A DNA stretch of 33,681 bases, from positions 1-33,681 of IMG/VR virus record IMGVR_UViG_3300036399_000188; one strand, given 5' to 3'. Below, one piece after another: positions 27,901 to 33,681 of the stretch. This stretch comes from a virus. Made by a program: the position numbers and the translations under genes. Positions within the stretch are counted from its first letter, which is position 1. The number at the start of each line of letters is the position of its first letter. The notes under the pieces were generated by a model that saw only the letters and a list, made by a program, of their open reading frames with translations, did not search any database and was not told the DNA's origin.

Positions 27901-30802
27901 GCATCAACTCCATGTCGATTGCGTTAGCAGGGTCGAACATGAGTGGTGCGCCAGAACCTTCCTTGTCGCTGATAAGTGGCTCAAACTGCCCCGGCATCAT
28001 GCCAGAACTGCGCCTGTTCATCTCGCGGAACATCTTGTTGGCGATTGGATTTTGCCTGATGCCTTCCGCTCCCAAGATGCCGTTACCAGTAACCCATGCG
28101 CCATCCTTGTCGATCATGCCACCGCTCTTGATGTGGAGGTCACGCAGGACGGGGATCTTTGGCAATACAGTCTCCATCACAGATCCAAGCTTTTTACGAA
28201 CCTCACCACGGGCGGCAAGCGCACCAAGCTCACCAGTCTCCGCCATTGTCGCGTACTGGTCTGCGTGCTGGTCGATGAAGTATTCGACAGCAATCTTGTC
28301 GAGTGGGTACTCAACTCCAATTTCAGCATCGGTCATGCCAGCACTACGCAGACGATTATAGTACCCCTCCTTAAACTGGTTGAATTCCGGGTCAAGCTTT
28401 CCATCCTTTGACCTAAACAGACCACCAACCGCATTGGTCTTGGTATCACCCAAGAATAGGGCTGCGATGCCACCCTCCATGTTGTTCTTAATCAGCGTGT
28501 GGTGGAGCGTTTCGTGGGCTACCAGTGCCTTCAGAGGGTTGTTGGAGTTGATGTTGATGTTTGCGGTATTCGTGTTGATGTCGTAACCGCTAGTTCCAGA
28601 GTCAATAAAGTTGTAATTTAGCGTTGGGTTGGCAATGGAATAGGTTGCCATTGACCTGCGAACACCCGGAGGCAATGCCTCGTACAACGCCTTCTGCTTT
28701 GTGTCAGTAAGTCCTTGTCGGAAATTTATCTCATCTCCCACAGCAAGCTCACGCATGCGCTTCTTGGTTCCCATGAATGCACCACCACCTGCGGCAAATG
28801 AGCCACCAATTACAAGAGACTCGGCTGCGGCCTGCGTCATTGTCTGCGGTCGCATGTCACCACCATCAGAAAGCCACTCGAAAAACAGGTCTGATGGATA
28901 TGCGGCTGCGACACCTCGTCCTGTTCTCCTAATAATATCAGATGTAGCACCACCAAGCTCAAACATATTGAATGTGTGGGCAATTCCACGCCCAAGCGAA
29001 CCCGGTGCTGTGTGTGCCGCCACACGCTTCCAGAATGGAATCTGTCCGCGCGCATTCTCCATTTCCTTGCCAACATAGCGCAAAATCTTGCCGTACTCGG
29101 AGAGGAACTTGCCAGTTTTGAGTGCTGCTCCAGTAATACCAATCGCTCCAACTACTGGGTTGCCAGCAAGTCCAACAACACCAGAAGCCCCCAGTGCTGC
29201 GTTGTACGCTTGATCAAGACCTCGATCCTTGAGGTAACCAGTCACGGCATCGTCAACCTTGGTGAGCGTCTCGCCAGTGCGTTCCAAAATGGAACTCATT
29301 GTCCTTGCTGGCGCGGAACGAAGCCTGCGTCCAAGCTCTGCGGTCTGCATCACTTTTTGAGCGTAAACTTCTGGAATGCGAGTTGCCAAGCTGTTGCGCT
29401 TTGCTGTCAACTCCTCAAGCTCGCGCATGGCGGTTGGCATTGTTGACCTAACCTCATCGGCACTGGCAGTGAGTCGTTTTGAGACCTCGGAGGCTTGATT
29501 TGCTCTAGCAAGCAATTCTGGATTACCCACAGCCCTCGCCGCAATATCGCTTGAGAGTTTTTGCGCCAACGGAACTTGAATTGCTTCTTTTCGTAAGATT
29601 GAATTTCCAGCTTCGATTGTTTCCCCAGCCTTAGCTAGTGCCACATCCATTTGAGCCATTTTGCCTGCTGTTTGCTGGGCCTTTAGAATTGCTCTTGATG
29701 CGCGAGGTGCAGAACCTGCAATTGTAAACGCCTTGGACGCTGGAATGACACTCTCGATATTTCCGAATAGTTCAGTAACTGCACTCGATCCAGAATATGT
29801 ACGATTAAATTTTTCTGCGCCAAGAGTTTGTTTGAATTCTTGGGCTGCTTTTGCTGCGTTATCTATTCCAAAAACAGCTTCTGCAATCTCCCCAACTTGC
29901 ACATCTTGTAGGGCTTGCTGTGCGCTATATTGTCGTTGCCTTGCCGCATACAGGTTGTCTTCTGCTGCGTCCGAAAGTTCTTTTGTAAGTTGAATATCAT
30001 TTGCCGCATCAATGCCTTTGTACAGCAAATCACCAGTCAGTCCTTGCAGAATATCTAAATACCCGGCAGTTGTAACAACATTTTTAACCGATTGCTCTAG
30101 AGTTGCCAGAGATGATGTTGCCTGTTCAGCCACAGTTTGCTTGCCATAAACATTATCCCTTACAACATCCAACCAAGCTGTTGGACTGGTTAGTTTTTGG
30201 CCCATTCGGTACATATCAAACGCACCTACTGCAACCTTCCCTACAAATTCCTTGGCTCCTTCTAGTGTATCATCGAATGTCCCATCTGGACGAGTTAGAC
30301 CATCATCAAATAAAACCTTAAATGCTGGAAGGTTTTCTGGCTTTCTAATTTCCTGCTCTGGAAGAAGATACGCCTGACCTTTTTCGTTAATCGTACCATC
30401 CTCGTTAAAGACACCAGATTCCTTCAGGTTGAAGAAAAGCTCTCCGCGAGGTGTGGCGTTTCCTTCAGTATCTACAAGCCCAACTGCTTTTGCCCGATCT
30501 GCATTAAGTGGCTGTGAAAACAACTCATTGGCATTGCGGTAGATTGTGCCGTCTGGCATCCGCAGGGAATCAATCTCCATCCTCCGTGCCATTTGAGGAT
30601 CTACCGTCACCATGTCAGATGGTGGAACCTGTGTGAGTTCCGCTTCTGAAATGGGTTGGTTGTACGCCTCGACAAGCGAATCTGCTGATTCAAGCTCAAT
30701 TTGTCTAAGCTTATCAGTTACATCAGCATTCAGCAGTTCAAGGCTTCCCTTGACCTTTTTGTTGTGTTCTGGCTGCTGGTCGGGCGGTACATTGAATGGC
30801 AT
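24914..30802 (-). CDS. Giant polyvalent / internal virion protein (1962 residues)
   Basis: This is the largest gene. The first 500 residues are helical and rich in Ala and Gln. Two hydrophobic, Gly-rich segments lie near residues 540-565 and 658-682. VAHETLHHTLIKNN near 760 is an HExxH zincin motif. Near residues 1355-1475 there is an ADP-ribosyltransferase-like module of the ART-PolyVal kind: VLWHGSRGKKFTVFD, then GHYFSPDKNIASAMG, LKMDNPLILD, and a late FIVFDSNQIKSADP. It is preceded by RFMPEQL and followed by RYMPEG. The last third is helical. Such proteins are packaged and enter the host with the DNA. The product would combine virion-wall or membrane passage with host-modifying enzymes. 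Activity of either enzyme is untested. GC content drops in the ART part and near 29500-30400, suggesting mosaic assembly. Confidence 0.85.
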   Translation of the reverse strand: MPFNVPPDQQPEHNKKVKGSLELLNADVTDKLRQIELESADSLVEAYNQPISEAELTQVPPSDMVTVDPQMARRMEIDSLRMPDGTIYRNANELFSQPLNADRAKAVGLVDTEGNATPRGELFFNLKESGVFNEDGTINEKGQAYLLPEQEIRKPENLPAFKVLFDDGLTRPDGTFDDTLEGAKEFVGKVAVGAFDMYRMGQKLTSPTAWLDVVRDNVYGKQTVAEQATSSLATLEQSVKNVVTTAGYLDILQGLTGDLLYKGIDAANDIQLTKELSDAAEDNLYAARQRQYSAQQALQDVQVGEIAEAVFGIDNAAKAAQEFKQTLGAEKFNRTYSGSSAVTELFGNIESVIPASKAFTIAGSAPRASRAILKAQQTAGKMAQMDVALAKAGETIEAGNSILRKEAIQVPLAQKLSSDIAARAVGNPELLARANQASEVSKRLTASADEVRSTMPTAMRELEELTAKRNSLATRIPEVYAQKVMQTAELGRRLRSAPARTMSSILERTGETLTKVDDAVTGYLKDRGLDQAYNAALGASGVVGLAGNPVVGAIGITGAALKTGKFLSEYGKILRYVGKEMENARGQIPFWKRVAAHTAPGSLGRGIAHTFNMFELGGATSDIIRRTGRGVAAAYPSDLFFEWLSDGGDMRPQTMTQAAAESLVIGGSFAAGGGAFMGTKKRMRELAVGDEINFRQGLTDTKQKALYEALPPGVRRSMATYSIANPTLNYNFIDSGTSGYDINTNTANININSNNPLKALVAHETLHHTLIKNNMEGGIAALFLGDTKTNAVGGLFRSKDGKLDPEFNQFKEGYYNRLRSAGMTDAEIGVEYPLDKIAVEYFIDQHADQYATMAETGELGALAARGEVRKKLGSVMETVLPKIPVLRDLHIKSGGMIDKDGAWVTGNGILGAEGIRQNPIANKMFREMNRRSSGMMPGQFEPLISDKEGSGAPLMFDPANAIDMELMHPFIQVDENDKPILKDGRPVFIDKSVDIDRAMAGLTAVEAMRKRRESNYIPEKGEAYVDDDGELQPGWLSDAVLTEMFAKHKFNNEQKRMIRQYNRIVKDGKGQRMVMINFPATIRLKSGKVVYAPQKAAIRDSAPVAITISKDGNILYGLMSVTKLQENIKKRAQSKRGKKLYSGNVDAILQDVQAMMDFHLNRPTEDSILHFNQKYGVVEGTERKKFINTMFGLLNKKEQAVLNPMLLEDGVKSADNVYRTYRADRVSKAVPMAPEEYAAMPFSYEAVSQVRMPEAQRAMPEGVSPEDLNPVANKQEAQGRWADGKQMFAINEMDEKLTPITSKAMLDSYSADAIGWMEPEAQTRFMPEQLDSDYMKSVESGDVETQQRMVDEAAKMAGYRQGVLWHGSRGKKFTVFDETKGDRLPWMEGHVGHYFSPDKNIASAMGSNVLGAYLKMDNPLILDAGDYSYSAITPARKKEIQKQGYDSVIGTPQTNAGKQEFIVFDSNQIKSADPITRDDSGNVIPLSKRFDVGSRDMRYMPEGDGSINLMKQTNLGGDASMIMSAKWGTPKQTSQSVALSDKPENHIVGLSRIKGLLKAKDLSEKQKSSLDDFLVKTASFATDSPGFRDLGTPTNKEEALTIISKVTDRMARNLLSIYDAVPPPIRSYWQRWYPLAYDWNKAQSAKHKITRQVVAGINARLSPGKDWIHNVNMTERILSSFADDVSMTQEIADGAMPIIDNALETKLNSKENKNKPKAWIDEQKAKVNAAKQEVQNLVGMKLSEMTDAQAAQLIRYHTQVVGDNKVLNYFEQGNPVYADAISWQSFSNLEKAINMYRDPSMENISNNMGSDHKIRSFFNNQESPNDNVLRDVTSDTHAVAAAYLLPLSQSSQQVARNFGGSSNAVSGLNGMYYIVADAYRKAADARNVEPRAMQSITWEGARSMFPRGFKKAENVKKVEAIWNRFEKRELTKQQALQEINKLLIDFFAKNPNSRPRFAVLPR

Positions 30803-30813
30803 TTTGGGAAGGA

Positions 30814-32826
30814 TTATTTATTTAGGCTTCGGAAGTAGTTGTTTGCCTCAACTGCTGCTTTGTCTTGAGCGGTTTGAGGGGAACCATCGGGATTGATCAA
30901 TTTGTTTCCAGTGATTCTCTCCTGTCCTTTTTGGATGTATTGGATCACCTCGTCAATCCTAGCCTTCGCTGCCTTTTCTGACATTTGTGGTTTAATCCCA
31001 ACAAATGCAGCGGATGCCCTTGCACCTTCTGCGTCTGAAAGCGCACCCATGCCCTTCATGTCCTTGATTGCCTCCATGAAGCCCATTGCCTCCACTTGGT
31101 CAAACAAGACCTTAGCATCAGCAGCGTCAGTTCCGGGAACCCATGTTGGAGTAATGGTTGCGCCAAACAAGCCAGAAAAACCTTCGTGACCTTTAAGCTC
31201 TGTCAACATGTTCACAAACCTATCTGATTTGTCTTTTGTGACTGCTACCTGCTGTTGCATGTCGCGTTGAGCCAGTTCTGTCTTTTGCTTTTGCTCTGCG
31301 GTTGGTGGTGCTGACATCACCTGTGCATCAGCTAGAGATCCATCTGGATTCATTTGCACCTTGTAGGTTCCCATCGGGTCTAAACCGAACGCTTCAGCCT
31401 CTTGTCCTTTGACAATCTTAACTGCATTTTGTTGCTTTGCTCCAGCTACTGGCACAAATCCCGGACGAACTTGGTATTGCGGTGCTTGCTGGGCTGCTGG
31501 TTGAGGCTGAGCCATTCTTGGTTCAGTCGGCATGGCTCCGCTTGGTGCCGCCTGCGATGTTGCCATTCCCGCGCCCTCTTCAATCATACGGGCAACTTCA
31601 GCTTGTTGCTCTGGAGTACCCATTGCTTGTTTGGAGAGATCACCTCGGCTCAAACGCTCAAGGGCAGGGATGATAGAACCCTTGGCAAAGTCCCGTTCGT
31701 TAAACTTGCCATCAGACGCTCCGGGATCGTTGGTTTTGTGTGGAGCGATAAAGGTTACATTTGGAATGCGTCCAAGTGTATCTGCAAGAACCTGAGCATA
31801 ACCATCTGGGTCAGACTCCATGACCTTGCGTGCTTCAGCGTGACCAACAAAGAATGGTTCGGTGTGGAAGCGTCCGGGTGTACCCCGTCCATTCTCCTTG
31901 GCGGTACGAACACCACGAACTGGCACTTCTACTCCACGCTCGGCAAAGTATTGTTGAGTTTTATTAACATAATCCATCGCCGCAGCACGCTCAATTGCAC
32001 TAGCATCATTTGGAATGATGATCTCAACACCCTTAGCATCCTTGCTGGCAGCGGCATTGAAATCAAGAGACACCTGTCTTGCGTCAGCAGTCGACCTTGG
32101 CATCTGATCGCGTGTTTTTGAGGTGAATCCAAAGTTGTTGGAAGACGGAAGCTGATCGTAATTGATCTGCGATGTCGGAGGCATTTCTTCAGCGTATGCT
32201 GGTTTCCCAATACCCCATGCATCAATATCTTGAATTTCTCTGTTTGCTTTTGTATCAAGAAACCTTCCAGTATCTGGATTAAATGGCATTTCTTTGTTGC
32301 CTTCAAATGAAGTCCCATCTGGGGCTGTAAATACAGGTTTTTTCATTTGATAGGAAGGCTTACCAGCTTGTGCTGCTTTGTATTCAGTTGCTCTAGTGCG
32401 CCTTTCCTGCATTCCAAGCTGTTGTTCCTTATAGATAGCATCAGCAAGTGCTTGATCTCGCTGGAACGACATGTTTGAGCGATTACGCATTTCACCAACA
32501 CCCATGTTGATTAGGTTCGCAACCACCTCGGCTTCTGCGGCACGGTCAGAAAGTGGAATATTCTCGTCACGCATGCGTTCTTTTACGTTTTGAAGCGATG
32601 GTGCAAGGTCTGGGAATAATTGGAGCGCAGCGTCAATCTGAAGGCTGCTTTGTTTGATTAGCTTCTTCTTCTCCCCCTGCTGCTTGAAGTAGTCCTTCGC
32701 CTGACCAGCTAGATCGGCAATCCCCTGTGATCCAGTCATCGCAAGATTCTGCGCGGATTGGATCATCTGGGATGAATCCCCGTATTGGTATGGAAGCGTT
32801 TGTACTTGTCCTGCGATAATTGCCAT
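30814..32826 (-). CDS. Internal virion protein with possible hydrolase domain
   Basis: The 670-residue protein starts with a helical region (residues 1-160). A compact domain near residues 265-390 contains RAAAMDYVNKTQQYFAERG, GRFHTEPFFVGHAEARK, FIAPHKTNDPGASDGKFN and ERDFAKGSIIPALERL. The His-containing start and the late Glu-Arg-Asp helix recall amidase-type peptidoglycan hydrolases, but the match is weak. A Pro/Gln/Ala-rich linker (about 410-450) leads to a helical C-terminal region. It lies between the giant protein and the 33.6 kb gene, where podoviruses keep internal core proteins. I would call the fold uncertain and the virion role probable. Confidence 0.7.
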   Translation of the reverse strand: MAIIAGQVQTLPYQYGDSSQMIQSAQNLAMTGSQGIADLAGQAKDYFKQQGEKKKLIKQSSLQIDAALQLFPDLAPSLQNVKERMRDENIPLSDRAAEAEVVANLINMGVGEMRNRSNMSFQRDQALADAIYKEQQLGMQERRTRATEYKAAQAGKPSYQMKKPVFTAPDGTSFEGNKEMPFNPDTGRFLDTKANREIQDIDAWGIGKPAYAEEMPPTSQINYDQLPSSNNFGFTSKTRDQMPRSTADARQVSLDFNAAASKDAKGVEIIIPNDASAIERAAAMDYVNKTQQYFAERGVEVPVRGVRTAKENGRGTPGRFHTEPFFVGHAEARKVMESDPDGYAQVLADTLGRIPNVTFIAPHKTNDPGASDGKFNERDFAKGSIIPALERLSRGDLSKQAMGTPEQQAEVARMIEEGAGMATSQAAPSGAMPTEPRMAQPQPAAQQAPQYQVRPGFVPVAGAKQQNAVKIVKGQEAEAFGLDPMGTYKVQMNPDGSLADAQVMSAPPTAEQKQKTELAQRDMQQQVAVTKDKSDRFVNMLTELKGHEGFSGLFGATITPTWVPGTDAADAKVLFDQVEAMGFMEAIKDMKGMGALSDAEGARASAAFVGIKPQMSEKAAKARIDEVIQYIQKGQERITGNKLINPDGSPQTAQDKAAVEANNYFRSLNK

Positions 32827-32830
32827 GATC

Positions 32831-33681
32831 TTAAACTGTGTATGCTTTCAACGGTTGGCCTAGTGCGCCCAATCCAATGTTGCTAAAAGCTGTGGATGCG
32901 TTACCCATGTTACCACTTCCAAGGAAACTGCCAAAGTTGCCAAGGCTAGTACCCATTCCGCCACTCAACCCAGCACCCATAAGCGTACTGCCAATGTCGC
33001 TAAACATTTTTGCTTTGGCTTGTTGGTTTGCAGCGTCTACTGCATACTTGTCCTTGTTATATTGATTGGTAGCTCCAGCCGCTTGGTTAGCGAGGTTAAG
33101 AGGCATTGCAAACATATTGAGTCCGGGAATGGTGTAAAAGTCTTGGGCAAGTCCAGCTGCTCCAATGTTGGCTCTCATTTCTTGATCTAGAAGTGCGGCC
33201 CTTTGTTGCTCACCAGTCAAGAATTGGTTGAACCCAAGTTGCCTTTCCTGCGCTTGTTGCGCCCCAATGCCAAGGTTCTGGCTAAACAAACCTTGTTGAG
33301 TCGCAAGTCTTTGCTGCAAAGCCCCAAGTCCTTGACCATACGCCATCTGACCTGCGCTTGCTGCTTCGGCACGCCTAGCTGCCTGTGCCGCTTCTCGGTT
33401 TTGAATCTCTGCGGCAATTGCTGCGTTTCCGCCAATGCGTCCAGAGGCTGCTGCGGCTTCTCTAGCACGCTGTTGAGCGAATCGTTGTTCCTCTCCCGAC
33501 AATGCCCCACGACGATTGAAGGCTTCTTGCGCCATCGTCTGCGCCATCGAGGTGTCGTACAACTGATTGGCTTGTTCCTGCGAGATGGTGGGTTGATAGT
33601 TGCCCACCACGGAGCCATACTTAGACATGGCATCTGCTAAATTTAGGCCAAACCCTTGGCGAAGTTTTTGTGCCTCCCCTA
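32831..33681 (-). CDS. Internal virion protein (gp14-like), partial at window edge
   Basis: The frame has no stop from the window edge to TAA-type stop at 32831. ATG 33628 gives 265 residues, but the codons above it read EAQKLRQGFGLNLADAMSKY, which looks like coding sequence, so the true start is probably outside the window. The protein is Ala-, Gln- and Gly-rich: coiled-coil-like repeats (QRFAQQRAREAAAASGRIGG; AAEIQNREAAQAARRAEAAS) and a Gly-rich end (GAGLSGGMGTSLGNFGSF). This composition and its place before the 670-residue protein match gp14-like core proteins that build the ejection channel. Confidence 0.75.
   Translation of the reverse strand, partial: GEAQKLRQGFGLNLADAMSKYGSVVGNYQPTISQEQANQLYDTSMAQTMAQEAFNRRGALSGEEQRFAQQRAREAAAASGRIGGNAAIAAEIQNREAAQAARRAEAASAGQMAYGQGLGALQQRLATQQGLFSQNLGIGAQQAQERQLGFNQFLTGEQQRAALLDQEMRANIGAAGLAQDFYTIPGLNMFAMPLNLANQAAGATNQYNKDKYAVDAANQQAKAKMFSDIGSTLMGAGLSGGMGTSLGNFGSFLGSGNMGNASTAFSNIGLGALGQPLKAYTV

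Noticed and set aside
27887-28411. Plus-strand open frames opposite the giant protein
   Set aside because: They are antisense shadows without ribosome sites or conserved-looking sequence.
1-33681. Circular closure joining the two ends of the window
   Set aside because: The last gene is open to the edge, but joining it to base 1 gives only unconvincing codons up to an ATG, and no terminal repeat is visible.

Overview
The window is one 33.7 kb stretch of a tailed double-stranded DNA phage or prophage. Every gene I can support is on the minus strand, so biological order runs from high to low coordinates. Large DUF5309/SU10-type capsid, portal and terminase genes, large internal-virion-like proteins and no visible tape measure or tail sheath suggest a short-tailed (podovirus-like) virion. 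The host cannot be named from the sequence. Most of the window looks close to 50% GC by eye, and there is no integrase, tRNA or polymerase gene here, so the window is probably not the complete genome. The gene at the right edge is open to the last base.

Layout in transcription order. 33681-24914: three internal virion or ejection-type proteins, the last a 1962-residue polyvalent protein with a zincin motif and an ADP-ribosyltransferase-like module. 24914-22227: small acidic protein, putative small terminase, zinc-ribbon protein and large terminase. 22224-18469: basic protein, portal and a set of small basic proteins. 18468-17597: about 870 bp without a gene, carrying a terminator-like hairpin shaped like a tRNA T-arm minihelix, several stem-loops, a predicted plus-strand small RNA with its own promoter and terminator, 12-bp tandem repeats and two DnaA-box-like sites. 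17596-12827: scaffold-like protein, major capsid, decoration-like protein, an intrinsic terminator, then neck, fibre and tail proteins. 12822-11592: lysis genes (two small membrane proteins, M15-type endolysin, small HExxH peptidase). 11595-7200: metallophosphoesterase, HTH protein, ERF annealing protein, RecE-like exonuclease, SSB-like protein, a lone DnaA domain IV protein and a PD-(D/E)XK-like protein. 7203-6117: AT-rich insert with a TET-associated-type glycosyltransferase (TAGT) and its small partner. 6101-1883: about 18 small genes, including a DUF1599/Nmad1 protein and membrane micro-proteins. 2704-648: HTH replication protein with internal 23-bp iterons, then DnaB-type helicase and a terminator. 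1-560 is non-coding with several dyads.

The genes cover packaging and virion assembly, host lysis, recombination by exonuclease plus annealing protein, replication by initiator plus DnaB, and possibly DNA base hypermodification (TAGT plus Nmad1). Genes are tightly coupled, usually through 4-nt ATGA overlaps. The strongest candidates for undescribed biology are the duplicated two-hairpin leader RNAs at 7868-7933 and 8213-8280, the structured intergenic region with a plus-strand small RNA, the iterons inside the replication gene, and the AT-rich glycosyltransferase module.
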